This document shows positions 36,237-44,851 of a stretch of DNA of 64,000 nucleotides, one piece after another. The number at the start of each line of letters is the position of its first letter. Position 1 is the stretch's first letter. Under the pieces are notes generated by a model that was not told the DNA's origin, searched no databases, and worked only from the letters and a program-made list of their open reading frames with translations. A program made the position numbers and the translations under genes. Source of the DNA: Luteolibacter arcticus (GTDB lineage Bacteria > Verrucomicrobiota > Verrucomicrobiia > Verrucomicrobiales > Akkermansiaceae); assembly GCF_025950235.1 (NCBI RefSeq), contig NZ_JAPDDT010000004.1, forward strand, positions 124,001-188,000. The letters are read 5' to 3'.

Positions 36237-36360
36237 ACCGGGTTCATCCGCGATGACCGCGCGGCCTTCAAGATCTCTCCGCATACTTGTCCGAATCCCC
36301 CGGTGGCATCCCCCTTTTCCGTCAAGACGGCAGCGCGGATCACGGCTAGCGTGCAGGTCC

Positions 36361-37473
36361 ATGAATATCGGCATCCCGAAGGAGATCAAAGCTCAGGAAC
36401 ACCGCGTCGCCATGATCCCCGGCTCGATCGCCGAGCTGGTGAAGAGCGGCCACCGGGTCTTCGTGGAAGCCGGCGCGGGAACGGGCTCCAGCTACAGCGA
36501 TGAACACTATCTCGCCATGGGGGCGGAGATCTTGCCCGATGCCGATGCGATCTTCTCCGCCGCCGAAATGATTGTGAAGGTGAAGGAGCCGCAACCGGAG
36601 GAGATCGCCCGCCTGCAGCCGCATCACCTGCTTTTCACCTACCTCCACCTCGCCGCCAGCAAGCCGCTCACCGAAGCACTCGTCGGCACCGGCTGCACCG
36701 CACTCGCTTATGAGACACTGGAGGTGAACCACCGCCTGCCACTGCTGGAGCCGATGAGCGAAATCGCCGGCCGCATGTCGTCGATCGTCGGCTCCTATCA
36801 CCTCGCGAAGCACAATGGCGGCCGCGGCACGCTGTTAGGCGGCGTCCCCGGCGTCGCGCCCGGTCGTGTGGTCGTCATCGGCGGCGGCACCGCCGGCGTG
36901 AATGCGGCGCGCGTTGCCACTGGCATCGGCGCGGACGTGACCATTCTGGAAGTCGATTTCGAACGCATGCGCTTCCTCGACATCACCATGAGCGGCACCC
37001 ACACCGTATATTCGAGCGAGGCAAATCTGGCCGAGCTGCTGCCACGCGTGGACCTCGTCATCGGCGCAGTATTGGTTCCCGGAGCCAAGGCGCCGAAGCT
37101 GATCACGCGCGACATGCTGAAGCTGATGCAGCCGGGTACCGTGTTCGTGGACATCGCCGTCGACCAAGGCGGCTGCGCGGAAACCACGCGCCCAACGACT
37201 CACCACGCGCCGACCTTTGTCGAGGAAGACGTCATCCACTACTGCGTGGCCAACATGCCGGGTGCCTACGCCCGCACCGCGACCCAGGCGCTCAACAACG
37301 TCACCCAGCGCTGGATCACCCTGCTCGCCGACCACGGAGTCGCCGGTGCCAGCCGCATCCGCAAGGAAGTACTCGGCGCGGTGAACTGCAGCGGCGGCAA
37401 GCTCACCTGCCCGCCGGTCGGCGACGCCCACGGCATCCCCGTGGTCGATGCCGCCGAGGTGCTCGGTGTCTGA
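36361..37473 (+). CDS. ald: Alanine dehydrogenase
   Basis: 370 aa, the usual length, from ATG 36361 (MNIGIPKEIKAQEHRVAM). N-terminal substrate domain: VKVKEPQPEEI and LLFTYLHLA. Nucleotide-binding domain: GGGTAGVNAARVATGIGADV. Interdomain and C-terminal markers: LLGGVPGVAPG, VDIAVDQGG and NMPGAYARTATQALNN. It converts L-alanine to pyruvate and ammonia with NAD. Convergent with the dehydrogenase-complex genes. Confidence 0.95.
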   Translation: MNIGIPKEIKAQEHRVAMIPGSIAELVKSGHRVFVEAGAGTGSSYSDEHYLAMGAEILPDADAIFSAAEMIVKVKEPQPEEIARLQPHHLLFTYLHLAASKPLTEALVGTGCTALAYETLEVNHRLPLLEPMSEIAGRMSSIVGSYHLAKHNGGRGTLLGGVPGVAPGRVVVIGGGTAGVNAARVATGIGADVTILEVDFERMRFLDITMSGTHTVYSSEANLAELLPRVDLVIGAVLVPGAKAPKLITRDMLKLMQPGTVFVDIAVDQGGCAETTRPTTHHAPTFVEEDVIHYCVANMPGAYARTATQALNNVTQRWITLLADHGVAGASRIRKEVLGAVNCSGGKLTCPPVGDAHGIPVVDAAEVLGV

Positions 37474-37482
37474 CCGGGTAAG

Positions 37483-38718
37483 TCAGAGCTTCTCGGGCTC
37501 CTGAAGGAGCTGCGCCACCCTGCTGAGCAGCACACCGGCCCCACCGCCATCGACTACCCGGTGGTCGAAGGTGAGGACCAACTCCGCCTCGGTCATCGGA
37601 ACGAAAGCCTCCACCTGACTGCTCCACACCGGCTTTTTCACGCCGGCACCGAGGCCGAGGATGAGCGTCTCATTCGGCAGCGGAATCGGCGTGCCGGAGG
37701 TGAGGCCGAACGTGCCGAAATTCGTCACCGTGGCGATGCCACCGCGCAGATCGTCTTCAGAGAGCCGGCGACGGCGGCCCCGCTCGACCATCTCGGCATA
37801 GTCCTTGGTCAGGTCAGAAAGCGACTTTTGATCGACCTTACGGAGTACCGGCACCACGACGCCGTCGTCCACCTGCACCGCCACGCCGATGTCGAAGGCA
37901 CGCGGGTGCACGACCTTTTGTCCAATCAGGAAACCGGCGGTTGCGGGTTCTTCCACCAACGCCAGGGCAAAAGCGCGCAGGACGTAAAGCGTGAGTCCGG
38001 GCTTCGGATCCTGATTGCGGCGATGTTCTAACACCCGGTCGAGTTTCACCGGCAAGCCCACGGTTGCGAGCGGACGCGTCCAACTCCGGCGCATAGCATC
38101 GGCCACGGCCATGCGCATCGGCGAGGCATTGCTGCTCGGCCACGTGTCGATGTAATCAAGGAACTTTTCCAAGTCCTCCACCATGACGCGGCCTCCGGCA
38201 CCTGTGCCAGCGACAGCGGAGATATCGGCCTCGCGCAGGCCCATCTCATTCATGCGCGCCCGCATCCGCGGGGAAATGTAATGCGCACCCATCACGCCCG
38301 CAGGGACGGGCAGGCCCTTCACGCTCGGCACCACCTCAGGTGATGACTCCTCGTAGGAATCATCATCGAGCGCGAAGTGCAGGTTCTTCTCCTGCTCCTG
38401 CGGCGATGCGGCAGCGGCGGTGCGACGATCGGCTGCGGCCTCGACGGTATCGACGCCGGTGCGAACGATCTCCTCCTCGGTGACATCCAGCAGGCCTAAC
38501 AGCGTGCCGACCGAGTAGGTCTCGCCTTCCTTCGCGTGGATCTCCTTCACCGTGCCGCGGCACAGCGTGGTCACTCCCATCGTCGCCTTGCTGGTCTCAA
38601 CTTCGATCACCTCCTGGTCCGTCTGCACCGTATCGCCGGGCGCGATGCCGATGCGGACGACGGTCGCCTCGGCGATCGATTCACCGAGCTGCGGCATGAA
38701 GATGGGAACGGTGGGCAT
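37483..38718 (-). CDS. 2-oxoacid dehydrogenase E2 (dihydrolipoyl acyltransferase)
   Basis: 411 aa. An N-terminal lipoyl domain carries the lipoylated Lys44 in VETSKATMG. A peripheral-subunit-binding domain follows at about 140-175 (SPRMRARMNEMGL, GTGAGGRVMVED). The catalytic domain ends with LTFDHRVVDGGGAG, the acyltransferase His/Asp motif. It is the third gene of E1-alpha, E1-beta, E2 on the minus strand, 36 bp after E1-beta. Pyruvate and branched-chain types are not separable from these motifs. No E3 gene in the window. Confidence 0.93.
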   Translation of the reverse strand: MPTVPIFMPQLGESIAEATVVRIGIAPGDTVQTDQEVIEVETSKATMGVTTLCRGTVKEIHAKEGETYSVGTLLGLLDVTEEEIVRTGVDTVEAAADRRTAAAASPQEQEKNLHFALDDDSYEESSPEVVPSVKGLPVPAGVMGAHYISPRMRARMNEMGLREADISAVAGTGAGGRVMVEDLEKFLDYIDTWPSSNASPMRMAVADAMRRSWTRPLATVGLPVKLDRVLEHRRNQDPKPGLTLYVLRAFALALVEEPATAGFLIGQKVVHPRAFDIGVAVQVDDGVVVPVLRKVDQKSLSDLTKDYAEMVERGRRRRLSEDDLRGGIATVTNFGTFGLTSGTPIPLPNETLILGLGAGVKKPVWSSQVEAFVPMTEAELVLTFDHRVVDGGGAGVLLSRVAQLLQEPEKL

Positions 38719-38754
38719 CGGGGAGATGTTAGATAGAGGATGGCAGATGGAAGA

Positions 38755-39723
38755 TTAGAAAGACAGCAGCTCGCGCAGGGCAATGCAGATGGTCTCGGGG
38801 GTCGGGCGATGGGCCGCCCAAAGTTTCGGGTGATACGGCACCGGCGTGTCGCGCGAGTTCAGGCGGCGCGGCGGGGCGTCCAGCAAGTGGAAGCCATCGG
38901 TGCACACCCGCGAAACAACCTCGGCGGTGACGCCACCCCAGGGAAATGCTTCCCCGAGGGCTAACAGGCGGCCGGTGCGGGCGACGCTGGCGAGCACGGT
39001 ATCGATGTCCAGCGGCTTCACCGAGCGCAAGTCCACCACCTCGATCTCCCACCCACCCTGCTCCTTCAAGCGATCCGCGGCGCGGACGGCCTCGTGGACC
39101 ATCGCGCTGTAGGCCACCACCGTCGCGTGCTTGCCGGGGCGCGTGATGCGGGCGCGACCAATGGGCAAGTGATCGCCATTGATGCGCGGCGCTTTCAGCC
39201 AGCGGTAGAGGAACTTGTGCTCGCAGTAGATGACCGGGTCATCCAGCGCGACCGAGTCTAACAGCATGTGATACGCGTCCGACACGGTCGCCGGCGTGAC
39301 CACGATCAGGCCGGGATAGTGCGCATAGAGCGCCTCCATGCTCTGGCTGTGGAACGGCCCCGAGCCCGGCGTGCCACCGGAGGGCAGGCGGACCGTCAGT
39401 GGCACCGGCACGCCGGTGCGGTAGAAGTGCGTCGCGGCCTGGTTGACGATCTGGTTGAAGGCGATCGACGAGAAGTCCGCGAACTGCATCTCGATGATCG
39501 GCCGCATGCCCTCGATCGCGGCACCGACGGCCATGCCGATCATCGCGTCCTCGCTGATCGGCGAGTCCAGAACCCGTCCGGGAAACTCCTCGGCCAACCC
39601 CTTGGTCGCCTTGAAAGCACCGCCGAATTTCGAAATGTCCTGTCCGTAGAGAAAGACCCGCGGGTCGTCGCGCAGCAGCTTCTCCTGCGCCTCCCGGATT
39701 GCATCGACGTACGTCACGCTCAT
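38755..39723 (-). CDS. 2-oxoacid dehydrogenase E1 component, beta subunit
   Basis: 322 aa from ATG 39723, 2 bp after the E1-alpha stop. Transketolase central-domain markers: FLYGQDISKFGGAFKATKGL, DSPISEDAMIGMAVGAAIEG and EMQFADFSSIAFNQIVNQAA. The C-terminal domain has EVVDLRSVKPLDIDTVLASV. It forms the thiamine-diphosphate-dependent decarboxylase with E1-alpha. Confidence 0.94.
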   Translation of the reverse strand: MSVTYVDAIREAQEKLLRDDPRVFLYGQDISKFGGAFKATKGLAEEFPGRVLDSPISEDAMIGMAVGAAIEGMRPIIEMQFADFSSIAFNQIVNQAATHFYRTGVPVPLTVRLPSGGTPGSGPFHSQSMEALYAHYPGLIVVTPATVSDAYHMLLDSVALDDPVIYCEHKFLYRWLKAPRINGDHLPIGRARITRPGKHATVVAYSAMVHEAVRAADRLKEQGGWEIEVVDLRSVKPLDIDTVLASVARTGRLLALGEAFPWGGVTAEVVSRVCTDGFHLLDAPPRRLNSRDTPVPYHPKLWAAHRPTPETICIALRELLSF

Positions 39724-39725
39724 CG

Positions 39726-40748
39726 TCAAATCCCTCCTCCCGTCTGCGTCGAAAGCGCCCGCCAATCCTCGTCCCACGGGTCCGGAGTCGGCTCCTGCTG
39801 GGCCTGCGCGACCGCAGCCTGCACCTCGTCGGTGAACTCGCGCTTCCAGCGTTCGATTTCCTCCACGGTTCCGAAGCCGCTTTCGATCATCTGGACGATG
39901 CCGGTCTCGATGCAGTCGCGCCCGAGCTGGCTGTCCTTCAGCACCGGCGGCACATAGCTGCCGTCATCGTGCTCGCCATGGCCGCTGAGGCGGAGCAAGC
40001 GCGCCACCACCATCTGCGGGCCGTTGCCCTCGCGGGCCAGCTTCACCGCATTTCCAATGACCTTTGTGCAGGCGAGCAGATCGGTCCCATCGACTGAATG
40101 CCCGCCGACCCCGTAGCCCTTGGCCCGGTCTAGCAGGTCCTCGCAGGCGAACTGGCGGTCGGTCGGCGTCGAGTAGGCGAACTGGTTGTTGCCGACGATC
40201 ACGACCATCGGCAGGCGTTCGACCGCCGCCATGTTGATCCCTTCATGAAAAGCACCCGTGGAAGTCGCGCCGTCGCCGACGCAAGTGGCACCGACCACTC
40301 CAGCCAGCTCCCCTTTCAAGCGCCGGGCGATGAGCATCCCGCCGACTACGGACACCGCCGCGCCGAGGTGGGAAATCATCGCCGGCATGCCATCGAGCGG
40401 GCGGCCGCGGTGAATGTTGCCGTCGCGACCCTTCATCGGCCCGAGCACCGAGCCGAGGTAGGTGCGGGTGCAATCGATCAGCGGCTCGCCGAAAGCGGTG
40501 CGCCCGGCTTGGTCACGGATCAGTGGGGCGAAAATGTCGCGGCCCTTGATCAGCGAGGCGCCGAGCGACGCGCTGACCGCTTCCTGGCCCTTGCCGAGGT
40601 AGACGCCGCCGACGATTTTGCCCGCCTTGTAGAGGCTGGACAGCTTGCTTTCAAGGAGTCGCGCCCGGAGCATCGCACGGAAAACCTCGCGAACATAGTC
40701 GCGATCCAAATCCACGGCGGTCCTCTGGGCTTCCTCGGTTTCCGGCAC
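39726..40748 (-). CDS. 2-oxoacid dehydrogenase E1 component, alpha subunit
   Basis: 340 aa from GTG 40748; the open frame continues to 41177 but that part runs antisense through the ParD/ParE genes and is rejected. Thiamine-diphosphate motif: GATCVGDGATSTGAFHEGIN (GDG...N). Other markers are GGVYLGKGQEAVSASLG, NQFAYSTPTDRQ, GYGVGGHSVDGTD and RLSGHGEHDDGSYV (phosphorylation-loop region). First gene of the complex operon. Confidence 0.93.
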   Translation of the reverse strand: MPETEEAQRTAVDLDRDYVREVFRAMLRARLLESKLSSLYKAGKIVGGVYLGKGQEAVSASLGASLIKGRDIFAPLIRDQAGRTAFGEPLIDCTRTYLGSVLGPMKGRDGNIHRGRPLDGMPAMISHLGAAVSVVGGMLIARRLKGELAGVVGATCVGDGATSTGAFHEGINMAAVERLPMVVIVGNNQFAYSTPTDRQFACEDLLDRAKGYGVGGHSVDGTDLLACTKVIGNAVKLAREGNGPQMVVARLLRLSGHGEHDDGSYVPPVLKDSQLGRDCIETGIVQMIESGFGTVEEIERWKREFTDEVQAAVAQAQQEPTPDPWDEDWRALSTQTGGGI

Positions 40749-40834
40749 GGGCGAAAGCGTAAACAGGCAGCATGAAGGGCCGCAACCGCTTTCCCGCAAG
40801 TCGGGAAGAGAATGCCAGTGGACGCCTTTCCAGC

Positions 40835-40863
40835 GATGGCGAATATTGACCAATATCGCCATC
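40835..40863. promoter_or_regulatory. Operator-like palindrome upstream of parD
   Basis: GATGGCGAATATT and AATATCGCCATC form an imperfect dyad centred near 40849, 20 bp before the ParD start codon. ParD-type antitoxins bind such palindromes through their ribbon-helix-helix domain and repress their own operon. The site also lies upstream of the divergent E1-alpha gene (start 40748). Confidence 0.6.
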
Positions 40864-40883
40864 GCGGTTAGTGTTTCCCCGTC

Positions 40884-41153
40884 ATGGCGAGCAGCATCAA
40901 TCTTTCCCTCACCGACGAGCTCCGTGCCTTCGTGGACCGGAATTCCGGCGACGGCACTGACTACTCCACGCCCAGCGAGTTCCTGCGCGACCTTCTGCGG
41001 GAGAAGAAGCACCGTCTGGAAGCCGCCGCCGTGCGCGACGCGATCATCGAGGGCTACCGCGACCTCGCGGAAGGACGGATCGTAGAGTTCGACGGCGACC
41101 TGAAGAGCACCCTGGCGAATGCCAAGAAGCGCGAACGCGAGGGCTGGAAGTGA
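40884..41153 (+). CDS. ParD-type antitoxin (ribbon-helix-helix)
   Basis: 89 aa. The N-terminal ribbon-helix-helix (SSINLSLTDELRAFVDRN, then TPSEFLRDLLREKK) is typical of ParD/CopG antitoxins. The C-terminal ~35 residues form the charged, probably disordered toxin-binding part. ParE follows 8 bp downstream. An operator-like palindrome lies just upstream. Confidence 0.88.
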   Translation: MASSINLSLTDELRAFVDRNSGDGTDYSTPSEFLRDLLREKKHRLEAAAVRDAIIEGYRDLAEGRIVEFDGDLKSTLANAKKREREGWK

Positions 41154-41161
41154 CGTGAGCC

Positions 41162-41524
41162 ATGTCTTACCTCGCACTCTCTCGCCGCGCGGTCTTGGAT
41201 CTCGCAGAAATCGAGCGCTACTCCATCGAGCAATGGGGCAAGAAGGTCGCGGCGGACTACTTGGATGACATCGAAGCCGCCCTGAAGCGGCTGAAGGAAG
41301 CCCCCGGCCTGCTCAGGGCCCGTCCCGAGCTCTCCGAAAACCTGAAATTCTACCGCGTCGGGCGTCATCTGCTCGTCTGCGCCCTTGAGGGGGAGAGCAT
41401 CTACGTGCTGGCAGTGAAACATGGGGCCATGGATCTTCCAGAGCGGCTTGCGGAACTGGAGCCTCATCTGGTGCAGGAAGCCGGGGTGCTTCATCAGGCT
41501 TTCCTCCGGTCCAAGCGCTCCTGA
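41162..41524 (+). CDS. ParE/RelE-superfamily toxin
   Basis: 120 aa, somewhat longer than the usual ~100. Core motifs are YLALSRRAVLDLAEIERYS, WGKKVAADYLDDIEAALKRL, and the beta-sheet FYRVGRHLLVCALEGESIYV then LAVKHGAMDLPERL. ParE toxins poison DNA gyrase; other RelE-fold members cleave mRNA, and sequence alone does not decide. The extra ~20 C-terminal residues (EAGVLHQAFLRSKRS) are not part of the normal fold. Confidence 0.87.
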   Translation: MSYLALSRRAVLDLAEIERYSIEQWGKKVAADYLDDIEAALKRLKEAPGLLRARPELSENLKFYRVGRHLLVCALEGESIYVLAVKHGAMDLPERLAELEPHLVQEAGVLHQAFLRSKRS

Positions 41525-41536
41525 ATCTTCTTCCCC

Positions 41537-41896
41537 ATGGCCAAATCGACCGCCTTTGCCCGGATTCGCGCCGAAGTGATCCGGCTCGTTAGTATGATCC
41601 CGGAGGGCAGGTTCACGACCTACGGGTCCATCGCGGTGCACATGAACTGCAACCCGCGCCATGTCGCTCATACCCTCAGCCGGTTGACGGACGAGGAAGC
41701 CAAGGATCTCCCGTGGCACCGCGTCGTCGCCGCCGATGCCCGTATCAGCCGGTCCATGGAACCGGATTTGGCGGCCAAACAGAAGGCCCTGCTTGAAGCC
41801 GAGGGAATGAAAGTGGATTCGAAAGGCTACATTGCCGACTCGGACGCCCATTTCCATGTCGTCGGCATCCGCAGGGACATCCGGTGGAAAGACTGA
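41537..41896 (+). CDS. Alkyltransferase-like protein (ATL, MGMT family)
   Basis: 119 aa. Fold matches the C-terminal DNA-binding half of O6-methylguanine-DNA methyltransferase: VIRLVSMIPEGRFTTYGSIA, CNPRHVAHTLSRL. The active-site PCHR is replaced by PWHRVV (P59-W60-H61-R62). Trp in place of the acceptor Cys is the mark of ATL proteins, which bind alkylated guanine and hand it to nucleotide-excision repair. 12 bp after parE, so co-transcription with the toxin-antitoxin pair is possible. Confidence 0.9.
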   Translation: MAKSTAFARIRAEVIRLVSMIPEGRFTTYGSIAVHMNCNPRHVAHTLSRLTDEEAKDLPWHRVVAADARISRSMEPDLAAKQKALLEAEGMKVDSKGYIADSDAHFHVVGIRRDIRWKD

Positions 41897-42000
41897 ATCC
41901 GACCCAAGCACTTCCCTGCCCGGCATTTTTCCCATCATGCGCGCCATAGTCATCGCAGACGACGCTTTCCTTGTTGGCCACTTGATCGATAGCCCGCCTT

Positions 42001-42035
42001 TCGCCTTTCCCCGGCCTCCATGCGCCATTCCGCAT
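42001..42035 (+). repeat. Dispersed intergenic repeat, copy 1
   Basis: TCGCCTTTCCCCGGCCTCC then ATGCGCCATTCCGCAT; it recurs at 43787-43822. Both copies lie in short gaps ahead of a plus-strand gene. The remainder of the gap 41897-42075 shows nothing else I can name. Confidence 0.55.
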
Positions 42036-42075
42036 AGCCCGGGCGAAAAACACGGCCCCACCATGCCGGAACCCG

Positions 42076-42828
42076 ATGCCCACGCCGCTCGCACTACCAT
42101 TGGTATTCATTGCCTCCTGCCATCAGACAATCGGGAATCGCCCGTTTCTCATGGCCCGCTGCGAGTACATCGAGGCCGTCCGGTGGGCCGGTTGCCTGCC
42201 GCTGATCGCGACCGGCGGCGAGGCCGATGACTTGCTCGACTACGCCGACGGCATCCTTTTGACCGGCTCACCCGCAAACGTGCATCCCTCGCATTATGGG
42301 GAAGAGGTGCTCGATCCTACCCTGCCTCTTGATCCGCTGCGGGATTCGTGGACGCTGCCCCTGATTCGCCGCGCGATCCAGCGGGGAGTTCCGCTGATGG
42401 GCATCTGCCGCGGTCACCAGGAAATCAATGTCGCCCTCGGTGGCAGCCTTCACCAGGCGATCCATGCCGTCCCCGGATTCAATGACCACCGTGAACCTGA
42501 CACCGACGACCAAGCCGTCAGGTTCGCCGTGGCCCATGAGATTGACGTCGTGCACGGCGGACGCCTCGATGCCATTCTCGGCCAGTCGCGGATTCCCGTG
42601 AACTCCGCCCACGGCCAAGGCATCCATCGCCTGGCGGAAGGATTGCGGGTCGAGGCCCGCTCGCCCGACGGCGTGATCGAAGCGGTCACGATGCCGGAGG
42701 CACCGGGCTTTAACCTCGGCACGCAGTGGCACCCCGAATGGCAGGCGGCTGCAAACCCTGCATCTCAGCGGATCTTCAAGGCATTCGGCGACGCATGCAG
42801 GGAACGTCGGTCAGGACGTCCTCGATGA
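42076..42828 (+). CDS. Class-I glutamine amidotransferase, PuuD-like (gamma-glutamyl hydrolase type)
   Basis: 250 aa. Nucleophile Cys111 lies in PLMGICRGHQEINVALGG. The His/Glu of the triad are in LGTQWHPEWQ near residue 220. GILLTGSPANVHPSHYGE and VNSAHGQGIHRLAEGL match the PuuD/peptidase C26 group, which hydrolyses gamma-glutamyl bonds, for example gamma-glutamyl-GABA. The stop overlaps the start of the transporter (ATGA), so the two are coupled and may handle the same compound. Confidence 0.88.
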   Translation: MPTPLALPLVFIASCHQTIGNRPFLMARCEYIEAVRWAGCLPLIATGGEADDLLDYADGILLTGSPANVHPSHYGEEVLDPTLPLDPLRDSWTLPLIRRAIQRGVPLMGICRGHQEINVALGGSLHQAIHAVPGFNDHREPDTDDQAVRFAVAHEIDVVHGGRLDAILGQSRIPVNSAHGQGIHRLAEGLRVEARSPDGVIEAVTMPEAPGFNLGTQWHPEWQAAANPASQRIFKAFGDACRERRSGRPR

Positions 42829-43778
42829 AGGAGCAGCGGAAATCCCTCGGGCAGGGTCTACTCCTAGGCCTCACCGCCGCGGCATTCTTCTCGGTGAGCT
42901 TCGTCCTCAACCGCAAGATGGCGGATGCCGCGGGGCACTGGGCATGGTCCGCCTCGCTCCGTTTCCTGATGATGGTCCCGGTCTTGGCGCTCATCATCAC
43001 TGCCCGGCGGCAATGGTCCCGCTTTTGGGAAATGTGGCACATCTCCCGCGTCGGGTGGATCGCATGGGGCACCCTCGGTTGCGGGATCTTCTACGCGGCA
43101 CTCACCGCAGCATGCTCGGTATCTCCCGCATGGGTCGTTGCGGCGACCTGGCCGGTAGCGATCGTGATCGGCATCCTGCTCGGACCGCTGCTCTACGATG
43201 ACCATCGTAGGAAAATCCCGAAACTGGCGCTGCTTTTCAGCACGACCATCGTGGCGGGCGTGGTCCTGCTGCAAGCGGAAGAGTTCCGGGCGGGCAATGC
43301 CGGACACGTCCTCCTCGGCATCCTGCTGGTTCTGGCGAGCGCGACGGCCCATCCGCTGGGAAACCGCAAGAGCATGAATCTGATGGAGGCCGCCCGACTG
43401 CCTGCCGATGCCATCCTGCGACTGAGCCTGATGATTTTCGGCAGCCTTCCACTCTGCGGCCTCCTGTGTCTCTGGGGCTTCGTCGAGGCGGGTCCTCCAC
43501 CGCCGGCCCAACTTGCCACCGTGGCGCTCGTTGCCGCCGCGGGACTCATTGCCACCCCCTTGTTTTACATGGCCACGGACCGGGTGAACCGGGATGCCGC
43601 CTCGCTGGCAGCGGTCGAGGCGACCCAAGCGGCGGAAATCGTGTTCACCCTGCTGTTGGAAGCGTGGCTCATCGGCATCCGACCTCCCGGTGCCTTGGGA
43701 ATCCTGGGCCTCATCCTCATCACCGGAGGGATGCTGCTGCATGCCAGGCCGACATCCCGCCGTCCCCTCGTTTCCTGA
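42825..43778 (+). CDS. DMT-superfamily (EamA/multidrug-efflux-like) transporter
   Basis: 317 aa from ATG 42825. About ten hydrophobic helices are visible (GLLLGLTAAAFFSVSFVLNR, FLMMVPVLALIIT, VVAATWPVAIVIGILLGPLL, LLGILLVLASATAHPLG, ALVAAAGLIATPLFYMAT, LGILGLILITGGMLL). The two-fold DMT repeat is apparent. It resembles the multidrug resistance efflux transporter subgroup. Coupling to the amidotransferase suggests an amine or gamma-glutamyl compound, which is only an inference. Confidence 0.85.
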   Translation: MKEQRKSLGQGLLLGLTAAAFFSVSFVLNRKMADAAGHWAWSASLRFLMMVPVLALIITARRQWSRFWEMWHISRVGWIAWGTLGCGIFYAALTAACSVSPAWVVAATWPVAIVIGILLGPLLYDDHRRKIPKLALLFSTTIVAGVVLLQAEEFRAGNAGHVLLGILLVLASATAHPLGNRKSMNLMEAARLPADAILRLSLMIFGSLPLCGLLCLWGFVEAGPPPPAQLATVALVAAAGLIATPLFYMATDRVNRDAASLAAVEATQAAEIVFTLLLEAWLIGIRPPGALGILGLILITGGMLLHARPTSRRPLVS

Positions 43779-43786
43779 GCCCCCCA

Positions 43787-43822
43787 TTCGCCTTTCCCGT
43801 CCCGGCATGCGCCATTCCGCAT
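43787..43822 (+). repeat. Dispersed intergenic repeat, copy 2
   Basis: TTCGCCTTTCCCGTCCCGGC then ATGCGCCATTCCGCAT. Similar to 42001-42035, with small differences in the middle, followed in both copies by a GC-rich segment ending in CGGCCCC. Confidence 0.55.
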
Positions 43823-43877
43823 TGCCGGAAACGGGGCGGCCCCTCATAACCCCGCCGCACTCTTCCAGACTACCCTG

Positions 43878-44789
43878 ATGAAACCAACTCTCCTCGTTCT
43901 CGCCGCTGGCATGGGCTCCCGCTACGGCGGACTGAAGCAGATGGACCCCATGGGTCCGAGTGGCGAAACCGTGCTCGACTACTCGGTTTTCGACGCGATC
44001 CGCGCCGGCTTCGGCAAGGTGGTCTTCATCATCCGCGAGGATTTCGCGGAGGCCTTCAAGACCAGCGTCGGCTCCCGCTTCGCTGGCAAGATCGAGGTCG
44101 ATTACGCCTTCCAGAAGCTCGATGACCTGCCGGAAGGCTTCACCATCCCCGAAGGCCGCACCAAGCCCTGGGGCACCGCCCACGCCGTGCGCGCCGCCCG
44201 CCATGTCGTCACCGGTCCCTTCGCGGTGATCAATGCCGACGATTTCTACGGATCCGATGCCTATGAGGTGATTGCCCGCTGGTTCGCCTCCGACACCGGC
44301 GCCGCCGGCAAGGATCACTACTGCATGGTCGGCTACCCGCTGAAGAACACCCTCTCCGAGCACGGCTCGGTCAACCGCGGCATCTGCCAGACCGATGCCG
44401 AGGGCCTGCTCACCGACGTCGAGGAGGTCGTGGACATCTCCCGCGATGAGGATGGCATCGTCCGTGGCACGGCGCTCGATGGCAGCCGCCGCGAGATCGC
44501 CGATATCTGCCCGGTCTCCATGAATTTCTGGGGCTTCACCGTGGAACACTTCGCCCAGCTCGAGGAGCACTTCATCGCCTTCCTCAAGGAAAAGGGCGGC
44601 GAACAGAAGTCCGAGTGCTACATCCCCACGGTGGTCGACGACCTGATCCGCCGCGACAAGGCCGACTGCCGCGTGCTCGACACCACATCTTCCTGGTTCG
44701 GCGTGACGTATCCCGACGACAAGCCGCACGTGGTCGCATCGATCGCGAAACTGGTGGCCGCCGGCGACTATCCGAGCCCGCTCGGCTGA
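43878..44789 (+). CDS. Sugar-phosphate nucleotidyltransferase family protein
   Basis: 303 aa. The nucleotide-binding signature VLAAGMGSRYGGLKQMDPMG at the N-terminus and the metal-binding VINADDFYGSDA are intact. Later motifs are YPLKNTLSEHGSVNRGIC and YIPTVVDDLI. It is in the NTP_transferase superfamily that makes NDP-sugars, but the long N-terminal loop and lack of a hexapeptide domain do not match RfbA or GalU closely. Substrate unknown. Confidence 0.85.
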   Translation: MKPTLLVLAAGMGSRYGGLKQMDPMGPSGETVLDYSVFDAIRAGFGKVVFIIREDFAEAFKTSVGSRFAGKIEVDYAFQKLDDLPEGFTIPEGRTKPWGTAHAVRAARHVVTGPFAVINADDFYGSDAYEVIARWFASDTGAAGKDHYCMVGYPLKNTLSEHGSVNRGICQTDAEGLLTDVEEVVDISRDEDGIVRGTALDGSRREIADICPVSMNFWGFTVEHFAQLEEHFIAFLKEKGGEQKSECYIPTVVDDLIRRDKADCRVLDTTSSWFGVTYPDDKPHVVASIAKLVAAGDYPSPLG

Positions 44790-44851
44790 ACCGCCTAACG
44801 CCCCGATTTTCCGATTCCCAAAGCGCGGCACGGCAGGCAAGCTCCGCCGCC

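Noticed and set aside
36237-36360. Riboswitch ahead of alanine dehydrogenase
   Set aside because: The 124-bp divergent gap shows no recognisable aptamer pattern such as the tandem glycine fold.
40749-41177. N-terminal extension of E1-alpha
   Set aside because: Overlaps ParD and ParE on the other strand and lacks family similarity; GTG 40748 fits the family start.
42864-44840. 658-aa minus-strand open frame
   Set aside because: It spans three plus-strand genes and two intergenic repeats; a shadow of the DMT transporter and nucleotidyltransferase genes.
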